From assembly GCA_026391125.1 (NCBI GenBank), contig JAPLEO010000102.1, positions 62,001 to 126,000 of the forward strand: DNA of 64,000 bases, in the 5' to 3' direction. A program made the translations under genes and the position numbers. Shown here piece after piece: positions 43,872 to 52,370 of the stretch; position 1 is the stretch's first letter, and every line of letters starts with the position of its first letter. The stretch is from Bacteroidota bacterium (GTDB lineage: Bacteria; Bacteroidota; Bacteroidia; Chitinophagales; Chitinophagaceae). The notes under the pieces were generated by a model. That model did no database searches, had not been told where the DNA came from, and saw only the letters and a list, made by a program, of their open reading frames with translations.

Positions 43872-45461
43872 CTATTGCATCTTCAACGCAGCTGCAATCG
43901 CTTTTTCTACCAAAGGTTCCATCAGCTTATATCCCTCGATATTTGGATGAACACCATCAAAAGTTAGATTTGACTTCAATCCATTTCTTTCGTCTACCAT
44001 TGCTGAAAAATAGTCCAGATAAATGGCAGCATTTTTTTCGGCCCAGGTCTTAAGATTATTATTCAAATTAATGATTGTCTCTGCAGGTTTTATTTCTGGC
44101 CTCCAAGGATATTGATAAACAGGAAGAATAGAAGATATGACCACTTTTAAACCGCTTGCCTTTGCAAGCTCTGCCATTGAAATGATGTGCTCTTGAACGA
44201 TCTCTATTGAAGCCGGACCAGTATTACCTGCAATATCATTCGTACCTGCAAGAATTACAACAACAGAAGCTTTTAGATCAATCACATCTTGCTTAAAACG
44301 CACCAACATTTGAGCTGAGGTTTGTCCACCAATTCCCCGATTCACAAAAGGTTTTCCCTCAAAGAAGTAGGGATCCATATTAATCCAACCTTCCGTGATA
44401 GAGTTTCCCATGAATACCACGCGTTTCTCATTTTTGGAAGGGCTAGGCAATTGTTTATTAAGTGAAGCAAAGCGATTGAAACTTGGCCAGTCTTGGTGAA
44501 AATTATTTTCTGCAGTTTGCTTTCTTTCTTCCAACTGTTGGGGGGTTAATTTTGCCGACCATTGGTCTTCATTCAAAGGTCTTAGCCATCCCTGCTGCCT
44601 TAACCACTCACCAAACAAATCGATCCATTTATCAGAGGGAGTCCATTGTTTACGCATACCAAATCCATGTCCACCTTTTTCAAAAACATGCAATTCAACT
44701 GGCTGATTTGCTTGAATCCAACGATTATAAATATCAATGCTATGAGATGTAAGGTTTAGTTGGTCATCTGCAGCTACCGCTATAAATGCAGGCGTTATTT
44801 TTTTAGGAACATTTGATCCAATGGATGGAACAACAGCTGCATAGATTGGAGCAATAAAATCAGGGCGACTTTCTTCGTCAGCATTATATGCTACAGCCAT
44901 AGTTACAGTACCTCCTGCTGAGAAACCCATAAACCCTATCCTGTTAGGATTGATCTTATAAGCCGCTGCATGTGATCTTACATACTTCATTGCCGCAATA
45001 CCATCGTTTGTTGCTAACGGAATGACAGGCCAGTTCTCAGTTTCAAATTTTTTGGGATCAGCTAACTTTTGCATCATCTCTGATGCTGGGTCATCACTGA
45101 TTGTTTTTGCTAGTCGATACTTCAACACAAAACAGGTAACCCCTTTTGAGTTTAGCCATTTCGCAACCTCTACTCCCTCACTATTGATGGATAAAGCTTG
45201 AAATCCTCCGCCAGGTGCAATAATTACAGCTGTTCCAGTTGCGATACTTGCAGGCGGCTGAAACAACATCAAACTTGGTTCCACTACATTAAATACAACT
45301 TGGGTATTAAATAATTTCGAGAAATTTTCTTGCTCTGTCCAATTCCAATTCTCACTACCAGTTGGCTTTGTAGCATAAAGCTTAATCGTTTCCTGTGATT
45401 GGGCTTGTTGTATAATTCCTATGAAGCAAAGAATAAGTAGGGCTCTAGTTAGCAATTGCAT
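43872..45461 (-). CDS. Secreted two-domain esterase: alpha/beta hydrolase fused to SGNH hydrolase
   Basis: This 529-residue protein has a signal peptide (residues 1-22, ending QAQSQ). Residues about 60-300 form an alpha/beta-hydrolase domain with an oxyanion loop (APGGGFQ), nucleophile GFSAGG (about 180) and histidine GGHGFG (about 265). Residues about 345-525 form an SGNH/GDSL domain with GNSITEG, GIGG, GTND and DGVHPN. Both active sites look complete. Carbohydrate esterases of both folds remove acetyl or related groups from plant glycans such as xylan, so a double deacetylase acting on hemicellulose is a reasonable guess. It lies 88 bp after the GH5 gene on the same strand. Confidence 0.9.
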   Translation of the reverse strand: MQLLTRALLILCFIGIIQQAQSQETIKLYATKPTGSENWNWTEQENFSKLFNTQVVFNVVEPSLMLFQPPASIATGTAVIIAPGGGFQALSINSEGVEVAKWLNSKGVTCFVLKYRLAKTISDDPASEMMQKLADPKKFETENWPVIPLATNDGIAAMKYVRSHAAAYKINPNRIGFMGFSAGGTVTMAVAYNADEESRPDFIAPIYAAVVPSIGSNVPKKITPAFIAVAADDQLNLTSHSIDIYNRWIQANQPVELHVFEKGGHGFGMRKQWTPSDKWIDLFGEWLRQQGWLRPLNEDQWSAKLTPQQLEERKQTAENNFHQDWPSFNRFASLNKQLPSPSKNEKRVVFMGNSITEGWINMDPYFFEGKPFVNRGIGGQTSAQMLVRFKQDVIDLKASVVVILAGTNDIAGNTGPASIEIVQEHIISMAELAKASGLKVVISSILPVYQYPWRPEIKPAETIINLNNNLKTWAEKNAAIYLDYFSAMVDERNGLKSNLTFDGVHPNIEGYKLMEPLVEKAIAAALKMQ

Positions 45462-45549
45462 AACACTATTTTTGTTTAACTAGTTTTAAAGTTAAACTTT
45501 TGCTTTGAATGAGCATTCAGCAATACTATCGAAAAACTGTTCCTTAAAT

Positions 45550-46593
45550 TTAATGTGTTATGGAAAGATACTTTTCAATCACCTGCATCTGAGGTCTGTC
45601 CATCCCATCTCTAGGTTCAACTGATAAACGGTAGGTACCCCACCATGGACCGGCAGCCCAATAAGCACCATTGATTCCATTTTCACTAATATAACTTAAG
45701 AATTTATCAAGAACCACAAGCCATCTTGGGTCGTCATCAGGCACCCCATATTCCCCAATAAATCCCTTCTTTTTATTTTTCTTTAACCACTTCACAAAGG
45801 GTTTTATGATTTCAATTCCAGCATTTGCATTTACAATATTGTATTCATAAGCCTTATTTGTAGAGCCACTAGCATTTAAATATCGCCCAGTAAAATCACG
45901 ATCAAAATAACAATGTGCTTCATAAATTAAATTATCACAACTATCAACCAATTGTTTAAGCTGATCATTATTTACTTTCCAATCGGGTGCGTTTGCATAT
46001 TCTGTACCTGAAATAAAAATTGCATGCACTTTATTAACAGAGCGAATTCCATTAATCGCGTCTTGGGCAATTTTAAACCAAGATGTTTCATACATATCAT
46101 GCGGCTCATTCATGATTTGAAAGCCATAAATATTTTCAAAATCCTTGAATGCATCTGCTAACCTTTTCCAAACGTCCTCAAGGGCAGCAGAAGGCAGACT
46201 TTTGGATCCTATCACATAGGATATGTCACCTTTGTTATATCGGCCAAAATTTTGCAGTGTCAATTTCACCTGTAACCCAATTGTGTTACATTGTTCTAAC
46301 AAAGTAAACATGCGTTTCATTTCAACAGAGTCTAGATCGCCCATTATTACTGGCTGAACCCGCTCCCATCGAAAAGGCAGATCAATCATTCTAAATCCTT
46401 TATCATAGAAGTATTTTAATTCAGCTGAATCAGGATAGATATAGTCTACCCCAAAAACTCCAGGAAGCTTAGAATCCCCAAATTCCGGACCACATACTTT
46501 AATGCCAAAAGGCTTACTGATGAGTTGAGCATGACTCTTTAAGGAAAATAAGAGAAAGAGTAAAGAAATTAAGGGGAAAACTGATCGCTTCAT
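45550..46593 (-). CDS. Glycoside hydrolase family 5 enzyme, secreted
   Basis: The start is the ATG at 46593, before a signal peptide (MKRSVFPLISLLFLLFSLKSHAQ); the longer frame begins with TTG. The 347-residue protein is a TIM barrel with family 5 landmarks: IMNEPHD (acid/base glutamate about 162), EAHCYFD, and GEYGVPDDDPRW with the nucleophile glutamate at about 280. The family includes endoglucanases, mannanases and xyloglucanases, and I cannot separate these here. There is no carbohydrate-binding module. The neighbouring esterase fusion suggests a shared hemicellulose substrate. Confidence 0.9.
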   Translation of the reverse strand: MKRSVFPLISLLFLLFSLKSHAQLISKPFGIKVCGPEFGDSKLPGVFGVDYIYPDSAELKYFYDKGFRMIDLPFRWERVQPVIMGDLDSVEMKRMFTLLEQCNTIGLQVKLTLQNFGRYNKGDISYVIGSKSLPSAALEDVWKRLADAFKDFENIYGFQIMNEPHDMYETSWFKIAQDAINGIRSVNKVHAIFISGTEYANAPDWKVNNDQLKQLVDSCDNLIYEAHCYFDRDFTGRYLNASGSTNKAYEYNIVNANAGIEIIKPFVKWLKKNKKKGFIGEYGVPDDDPRWLVVLDKFLSYISENGINGAYWAAGPWWGTYRLSVEPRDGMDRPQMQVIEKYLSITH

Positions 46594-46673
46594 TTGCTCT
46601 AAATTGACTGTTTCGGTATTCAACTGAACACATCAGGCAATAAACGAATTTTGAAGCTTTTTATTTTATACAA

Positions 46674-46701
46674 AAAAGGCTGCTTTAAAAAGCAACCTTT
46701 T
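46674..46701 (-). terminator. Rho-independent terminator of the hybrid kinase gene
   Basis: Arms 46674-46686 and 46689-46701 (AAAAGG-C-TGCTTT with its complement) pair with a single mismatch, and the minus-strand transcript continues with TTTTTTG. It lies 25 bp after the stop at 46727, and before the GH5 gene. Confidence 0.75.
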
Positions 46702-46726
46702 AAATAATATTGATCAATTAAGTTGA

Positions 46727-49327
46727 TTAACAGGCAACGGCCAATTCATTTGTCAATGCTTTGATCTCTAAAGCCAAATGCCTTTTTACATCATCCGCTA
46801 AACGCTTCATAGGTGCAATCTCCGTTACTACCTGGTCTTTTTTATCCTGACTAATCGCTTTGATCTCGATTTCTTGAAGCACTGCATACAATTCATTGGC
46901 CTTTATATAACCTACACTACTTTTTAATTTGTGGGCAATTTTGGCAACGGTTGACCAATCAGCTAATTTACTTGCCTCCTCAATTAATTGAATATCTAAA
47001 TTTAAACTTTCGAAAAGTGGTTTTAAAAGCCCCACAAGATCTTTTTTCTTCATGATCTTTTCAAAGTAGCTGAGATTATATGGTTTGATCACATTCACCT
47101 TATTCAAATTTTCTTTTTGCTCATTAATTTTTACAGGTTCTTGCATTTCATTGATATTTAAATTAAGAACAGCACATAACTTTTTGTATAGGTCAACAAA
47201 CTCAAATGGTTTTGACATATAGTCTGTCATCCCAGCTTCTAAACATTTTTCAATTTCCCCTTTCATGGCAGTTGCAGTCATGGCAACAATTGGAATTGAA
47301 ATTTTCAACTCGTTTCTTATGAGATCGGTTGTTTTATATCCATCTAATATTGGCATTTGCAAATCCATCAAAATCACATCAAATTTTTCACCTGTTTTTA
47401 GTTTTTCAATCGCTTCTTTACCATCATTAACAATGGAAGGATAGATCCCAACCGTATTTAAAACGTGTTCAATTAAGATTTGATTCACAGAATGATCTTC
47501 TGCAACTAATACTTTAGTACCAGCTAACAATTTTGAGAAGTCAAAATCTGCTAATCTTTGAATTCCCTTCACCTCATTTTCAGCTGCAAATCGATAGGGC
47601 AATTCAAATACAAACTCAGAACCAATTCCGATTTCACTGTTCACCCAAATTTTTCCTTTTTGCAACTCTACAAGTTGTTTACTTATGGTTAATCCAAGAC
47701 CAGTACCACCATATTTTCTTGCCACATCGTCACCTGCCTGAGAAAAGCTTTCAAATACAGATTGCAATTTGTCTTTTGATATTCCAATTCCAGAGTCTTT
47801 GATTGAAAAGCGTAAAGTGCCATTTTCTTCAGTGGCATTATGTAATGTCACACTCAATTCAATCTTTCCTTTTTCAGTAAACTTAATTGCATTACCTACT
47901 AGGTTAATCAGTACTTGATTCAGGCGGTATGGATCTCCAGTTAAAAAACTAGGCACATTGCTATCGATATTTAATTCATACTCTAAATGTTTTTTCTTGA
48001 GTCTGTGTGCAAACAAAGGTTTGATACTATTGATTGATTCTTTCAGATCAAAACCAATTTCCTCAATGGCTAATTTTCCAGCCTGGATTTTTGAAAAATC
48101 AAGAATATCGTTGATGATGACAAGTAAATTATTCACTGATCTTTTAATAATACTTGTATAATTTTCTTGTACACTATTTAATTGTGTTTCTAGTAATAAA
48201 TTAGTCATGCCTTGAATTCCATTCATCGGTGTACGAATTTCATGACTCATATTTGCCAAAAATTGTTCCTGTAAAAGTTTGGCATTTTCGGCCGATTGTC
48301 TTGCGCTAATCAGTTCTTTCTGATACTGAGTTCTTTCTGAAATATCTGTTGCGATACCGCTAATTCCGAATACATTATTATTCTGGTCTAGTAAAGGGAA
48401 TTTAATGAGTAATAAATTAACTGGACCATTCGGACCTTCCACTACCTGTTCAATTTCTATTGGCTTTCTTTCTAACATCACTTTCGCATCTAAAGAAGCA
48501 TAATAATCTGCTTGTTCTTTATTGGTAAAATGATAGTCTGTAAATCCAATCACCTGGCTCTTGTTCACCTGCAACAAATCCATAAATCGTTGATTGGCTA
48601 CAGTATATTTTCCTTGCAAATCCTTAATAAAAATGACTGAAGTTGTATTATCTAATACTGATTGTAACTGAAACTGTTGATGTTTTAAATTTTTCTCTGT
48701 CTCTTCAAGTTCTAATTGCATTTGTTTTTTGTCTGAGATATCTCGAACGATGCAATGAAATCCGATTGGATTACCATTTTCCATCATCAAGATAGCACAC
48801 TGCTCTACCCATTTTCTATAACCATTTTTGCTGATCATAGGGAATTCATAAATCGTTTCTTGAACCTGTTGTGTGAATTGATGATAATAATTTTCGATCA
48901 CCCGTTCTTTCCAAATAGGATCCAATATGCTTGTAAAATGTTCACCTTGTAATTCCTCTGGAGCATATCCTGTTAGTTGCACGCATCTTTTACTAACAAA
49001 ACTAAAATTGCCTTCCAAATCGGTTGTAAATACAACTGAGGCAACGTTATCGATGATATACTGATATTTGGCTTCGCTTAATTTTCCTTTCAGCTGTGCT
49101 TTTTTCAACAGTTTCATTCCTTTCCACATTTGATACAATGAAAAGCAAATAAACCCGATAAAGCAGATTCCGATGGAGACCGACATCCATCGATAAGTTT
49201 CACTGGTTGTTCCTAGATTGTCTAAGATTAAAAAAACTAGGAATCCAATCACCAAAATAGCTAAGACAAGAATAGAGATGATTCTTTTCTGATGAACCTG
49301 TAAGGGTTGATAAGTAGAATTTGGCAT
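46727..49327 (-). CDS. BarA-like hybrid histidine kinase with receiver and Hpt domains
   Basis: This 866-residue inner-membrane protein has two N-terminal spans (about 15-35 and 47-66), two PAS domains (about 85-205 and 215-340), HisKA with ANMSHEIRTPMNGI (histidine about 362), HATPase_c (NLVGNAIKF, DSGIGI, GTGLGLTISK), a receiver with VILMDLQMPILDG (aspartate about 652), and a C-terminal Hpt domain with IAHKLKSSVG (histidine about 797). The full phosphorelay His-Asp-His is on one chain, so the final acceptor is a separate response regulator. The single-domain regulators at 41332 and 43449 are nearby candidates, which is inference from proximity only. It is a single-gene transcript with its own terminator. 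Confidence 0.92.
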   Translation of the reverse strand: MPNSTYQPLQVHQKRIISILVLAILVIGFLVFLILDNLGTTSETYRWMSVSIGICFIGFICFSLYQMWKGMKLLKKAQLKGKLSEAKYQYIIDNVASVVFTTDLEGNFSFVSKRCVQLTGYAPEELQGEHFTSILDPIWKERVIENYYHQFTQQVQETIYEFPMISKNGYRKWVEQCAILMMENGNPIGFHCIVRDISDKKQMQLELEETEKNLKHQQFQLQSVLDNTTSVIFIKDLQGKYTVANQRFMDLLQVNKSQVIGFTDYHFTNKEQADYYASLDAKVMLERKPIEIEQVVEGPNGPVNLLLIKFPLLDQNNNVFGISGIATDISERTQYQKELISARQSAENAKLLQEQFLANMSHEIRTPMNGIQGMTNLLLETQLNSVQENYTSIIKRSVNNLLVIINDILDFSKIQAGKLAIEEIGFDLKESINSIKPLFAHRLKKKHLEYELNIDSNVPSFLTGDPYRLNQVLINLVGNAIKFTEKGKIELSVTLHNATEENGTLRFSIKDSGIGISKDKLQSVFESFSQAGDDVARKYGGTGLGLTISKQLVELQKGKIWVNSEIGIGSEFVFELPYRFAAENEVKGIQRLADFDFSKLLAGTKVLVAEDHSVNQILIEHVLNTVGIYPSIVNDGKEAIEKLKTGEKFDVILMDLQMPILDGYKTTDLIRNELKISIPIVAMTATAMKGEIEKCLEAGMTDYMSKPFEFVDLYKKLCAVLNLNINEMQEPVKINEQKENLNKVNVIKPYNLSYFEKIMKKKDLVGLLKPLFESLNLDIQLIEEASKLADWSTVAKIAHKLKSSVGYIKANELYAVLQEIEIKAISQDKKDQVVTEIAPMKRLADDVKRHLALEIKALTNELAVAC

Positions 49328-49469
49328 TGCTTATAGAATTAGGGGATACTTAAAAATTGTTTTTAAAGGGTTGCTATACCTCTCAATTACAACGTAAAGG
49401 TTCTCCTTATTCTACTTACCATGAATAACGTAAAACACCAAATTTTTGTAGTAATTCAACTACAATTAG

Positions 49470-50645
49470 CTATTCAACTGCTAGGTTTTTCAAGAAAAAA
49501 TTGCGCATATTCCCACCCATGATCAATTCTATCTCTGCCCTTGTGAAATGCTGATTTTCCAGGGCGGCAGCAATCAGTGGTAGTCCGGTTACATCAAAAT
49601 GGGTTTTGGTAGCCCCATCAAAATCAGATCCTAAGGCTACTTTATCAACGCCAATCTTATCGGCAACATAACGAATTGACCTAGCAGTTGCATCTGCATC
49701 GGTACCACAAACGGCGGTTTCCCATAAACCTATTCCAACAAGCCCATTTCTCTTGCCAATTTCAATAAGATGTGCATCAGATAAGTTCCTTCGATTGTCG
49801 CACATAGCTTTGATGCCAGTATGAGAGATTAACATAGGCGAGGTAGTATTAGCCAGTACATCATCAATAGTTTTAGGCGATGCATGTGCCAGATCAATGA
49901 TCATATGCATTTCTTGCATCTGATGTACTAGTAGTATTCCTTTTGCGGTTAGTCCCCCTTTAACCATCCCATGCGCCGATCCTGCCCACTCATTGTCAAA
50001 AAAATGGGTGAGGCCGATATAGCGAACACCGGCTTTATAAAACTCATTCAGGCTACTTAATGAATCTTCTAAGCAATGTGCACCTTCTAAACCTAGCATT
50101 CCTGCTGTAAGTTGCTTATTTGATTTTCGATCATTGATGAATTGCTGCAAGGATTTCTGACTATTTATGACCCTAAAATTGCCATTCGATTTTTCTGCAT
50201 ATTTATACAATTGATTGCATTGCCAAAGTGCCCTTTTTTTGATGCTAAACCAGTTTATCCAGGGTTGCAATTGGGCCAAACTAAGTATCGCAACATTATC
50301 TGTATTATCGGAATTCTGTTCAATATTAATCCCACGAGGCGTTTTACTAACAACTGTAAAAACCTGTAAAGCCATATTCGCATCTTGCATTCGTGGAATA
50401 TCCACATGGCCATAGTTATGTCTTACATTTAAATCTCGATTCCATAATAATGCATCGCAGTGTAGATCTCCTATAAATTCGATAGAATCGTACCAACTAT
50501 TCCCTTTAACGTGAGTTGTTTTCAGCGTTACTCTATTGCTGGATTTTTCAAAAAATGCTGAACCATAGCCAAAGAATACAATTATGGCAATAAGAAGAAT
50601 TACAGCAAACACCTTTACAATTCTTAGCATTATCCCTGAAGACAT
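49470..50645 (-). CDS. Membrane dipeptidase (peptidase M19, renal dipeptidase family)
   Basis: This 391-residue protein has an N-terminal signal anchor (IVKVFAVILLIAIIVFFGY) and the M19 metal-binding residues: H and D in DLHCDA (about 60-62), the bridging glutamate in LGLEGAHC (about 185), histidines in DLAHASP (about 250) and ISHTG (about 273), and GSDFDG (about 341). The family are binuclear zinc enzymes that cleave dipeptides, often with D-amino acids in the second position, as in cell-wall turnover. It is expected to act in the periplasm, tethered to the inner membrane. It is divergent from the YceI gene, with a 165-bp gap. Confidence 0.92.
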   Translation of the reverse strand: MSSGIMLRIVKVFAVILLIAIIVFFGYGSAFFEKSSNRVTLKTTHVKGNSWYDSIEFIGDLHCDALLWNRDLNVRHNYGHVDIPRMQDANMALQVFTVVSKTPRGINIEQNSDNTDNVAILSLAQLQPWINWFSIKKRALWQCNQLYKYAEKSNGNFRVINSQKSLQQFINDRKSNKQLTAGMLGLEGAHCLEDSLSSLNEFYKAGVRYIGLTHFFDNEWAGSAHGMVKGGLTAKGILLVHQMQEMHMIIDLAHASPKTIDDVLANTTSPMLISHTGIKAMCDNRRNLSDAHLIEIGKRNGLVGIGLWETAVCGTDADATARSIRYVADKIGVDKVALGSDFDGATKTHFDVTGLPLIAAALENQHFTRAEIELIMGGNMRNFFLKNLAVE

Positions 50646-50775
50646 ATGTTTAAATTTATTTATGAATTACGATGAGACCTCTAGCAAAGTGTAGTAAAAA
50701 TTAAAGCATTTTAGATAAAAGCCTGCTTTTTTTTAGCTAAGCAGAAAAACTAAATTATCTGATAAGAACATTAGT

Positions 50776-50783
50776 TATTTTTG
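50776..50783 (+). promoter_or_regulatory. Candidate -7 box for the YceI gene
   Basis: TATTTTTG matches the Bacteroidota -7 consensus TAnnTTTG and lies 27 bp before the start at 50811. I find no clear TTG element at the expected distance upstream, so this is only a candidate. Confidence 0.3.
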
Positions 50784-50810
50784 AAACTGATCACCGAAAA
50801 TTATGAACCG

Positions 50811-51356
50811 ATGAAATTTAAGTCCATATTTCTATTAATACTTTGTTTTTATTCAATCAAAGGCTATTCGCAGAACTATATACCAGTTGAAAGGGCGTCA
50901 ACCGTGAAATTTTTTATCAACAATTTTGGGCTCTCAACGGAGGGTAGCTTTAATGGACTAAGAGGCGATATTTATTTCAATCCCCATAAACTTGAAAATT
51001 CTAGTTTTGAAATTAGTATAGAGGCAAATACTATTTTCACAAAAAATAGAAGTAGAGACACACATTTAAAATCTAAGGATTATTTCTATGTAGACAAGTA
51101 TCCAGCTATTTATCTTATTTCTAAATCAATCACCAGAACAGGTCTAGAAGGAAGGTATTGGTTTTCTGGGAACCTAATTATTAAAGGGGTTACTAAAGAA
51201 GTTAAATTTGAATTTAGTGGGGTCCAAGAAAGGGCGGGCTATCTATTTAAAGGAGAATTCACAATCAATCGTAGAGACTTCTTAATTGGAAGTGGCAGTC
51301 TTGTCCTTTCTAACAATGTGCAAGTTGTACTAAATGTTACAACCACGAATAAATAG
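50811..51356 (+). CDS. YceI-family secreted protein
   Basis: The ATG at 50811 begins a signal peptide (MKFKSIFLLILCFYSIKGYSQ); the longer frame starts at a TTG inside the candidate promoter. The 181-residue protein is a YceI-type eight-stranded lipocalin-like barrel, with STVKFFINNFG, LRGDIYFNPHKLENSSFEISI, RDTHLKSKDYFYVDKYPAI and FSGNLIIKGVTKEVKFEF, which are the family's standard blocks. YceI proteins bind long polyisoprenoids or other amphipathic ligands in the periplasm. The KSxDYFDVxxYPxI element is well kept. It ends 3 bp before the convergent response regulator gene. Confidence 0.92.
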   Translation: MKFKSIFLLILCFYSIKGYSQNYIPVERASTVKFFINNFGLSTEGSFNGLRGDIYFNPHKLENSSFEISIEANTIFTKNRSRDTHLKSKDYFYVDKYPAIYLISKSITRTGLEGRYWFSGNLIIKGVTKEVKFEFSGVQERAGYLFKGEFTINRRDFLIGSGSLVLSNNVQVVLNVTTTNK

Positions 51357-51359
51357 GCC

Positions 51360-52001
51360 TTAAATTAATTTGTGCAGATAGGCATATTTGATCAACCCTA
51401 TAACAGAATTAGTATTTGTTTTTCTAAATATATTTTTCCGATGTGTTTCAACAGTTCGTTCACTGATGAAAAGCGATTCTGCTATTTGTTTGTTCGAATA
51501 TTCTTTTTCTATTAATAGAATGATCTCCTTTTCCCTATTGGTGATGTTTATAGTATCGGTGTTTTTTCTTTGATCACTATATTTTTCTAATTCCTTTAAT
51601 ACCTCCTCACTAAAGTAGATACCCCCTGCTGCAATTTTCTGTATAGCATCAATCAATTCTTGTTTGCTAATATTCTTTAACACATACCCACAGATATCGG
51701 CATCATTGATCAAACCATCAATCGTATCGCCTTGGCCACTCATGCTCAATGCCAAAATTCTAATTTCCGGGAAAAGCTTTTTAACCTTTCTCGCAAAATC
51801 GTCCCCATTCATTTCAGGCATCACAATATCAGTAAGCAATAGGTCAATCGGTAAAGATTCTAAGGTCTGCAACATCGCTATAGCAGAAATGTTAGTAGCA
51901 ACTACTTCAATACTATCATTCCCTTTTAATAATGCTACGATGCCATCAATTACAATTCTATGGTCATCCACTATTGCGATTCGAATTTTTTTATCTGTCA
52001 T
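51360..52001 (-). CDS. NarL/FixJ-family response regulator
   Basis: The ATG at 52001 opens MTDKKIRIAIVDDH, the usual start of a receiver domain; a GTG eight codons upstream is less likely. The 213-residue protein has phospho-acceptor Asp58 (LLTDIVMPEMNG), and a C-terminal LuxR/GerE helix-turn-helix at about 148-210 (ITNREKEIILLIEKEYSNKQ, SERTVETHRKNIFRKT). Such regulators bind inverted heptamers when phosphorylated, generally by HisKA_3 kinases. The window contains one HisKA_3 kinase (31750-33159) and a set of NarL-like inverted motifs (2522, 3981, 6654). A link between the three is speculative. No kinase gene is adjacent, so it is an orphan. Confidence 0.93.
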   Translation of the reverse strand: MTDKKIRIAIVDDHRIVIDGIVALLKGNDSIEVVATNISAIAMLQTLESLPIDLLLTDIVMPEMNGDDFARKVKKLFPEIRILALSMSGQGDTIDGLINDADICGYVLKNISKQELIDAIQKIAAGGIYFSEEVLKELEKYSDQRKNTDTINITNREKEIILLIEKEYSNKQIAESLFISERTVETHRKNIFRKTNTNSVIGLIKYAYLHKLI

Positions 52002-52082
52002 TTTAAGAGCTCCATTTTGATTCACTGATTAAAATACTAACTTTTGTTCGAAAAAATTGTTGCCGATTTGAAAGAGAGACAA

Positions 52083-52250
52083 TTAAAATGGATATCCAAT
52101 AGCTAAATTGAATACAAAATTTTGTCTACTACCTACCGCCATTTCTTTCAGGAAACAATTACTGAATTTAGGTCCTGGCCTTGGGCATTGGTTCCGATGT
52201 CTATTGGGCTGGTTTACCCCTTCTTTCTTTGCATGTGAAGGTAGTATATT
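52083..52250 (-). pseudogene. Possible 3' remnant of a secreted or barrel protein gene
   Basis: A minus-strand frame of 55 codons without an ATG near its beginning ends in SRQNFVFNLAIGYPF followed by TAA. The terminal alternation and final phenylalanine look like the last strand of an outer-membrane barrel. The upstream half (PRPGPKFSNCF) is less convincing. It lies in a 344-bp stretch with no intact gene and next to a clear gene remnant, so decay is plausible, but chance cannot be excluded. Confidence 0.2.
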
Positions 52251-52259
52251 TTAAAGCGA

Positions 52260-52370
52260 CCTGAAACCACCTAGAAATGGCAACCAACGCATTTTGATTT
52301 TCTTTGTTCAGATGACGCAGGGTGGATCACGGGTCAACGTATTGAAGCTTCTGGTGGACTAGCTCTATAA
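52260..52370 (+). pseudogene. C-terminal remnant of a short-chain dehydrogenase/reductase gene
   Basis: The frame ending at the TAA at 52368-52370 reads DFLCSDDAGWITGQ then RIEASGGLAL, which matches the conserved C-terminal block of classical SDR enzymes (FLxSDxAxxITGQxxxxSGG). Just upstream the SDR reading continues in other frames (EMATNAF at 52275-52295, DLKPP at about 52259-52272), so at least two frameshifts separate the pieces. The catalytic and cofactor parts are gone. It abuts the convergent old yellow enzyme gene directly (stop codons adjacent at 52370/52371). Confidence 0.7.

Noticed and set aside
45474..45497. Inverted repeat GTTTAACT/AGTTAAAC between the GH5 and esterase genes
   Set aside because: Read in the direction of the genes it is followed by A-rich, not U-rich sequence, and it is a low-complexity AT palindrome likely to arise by chance.
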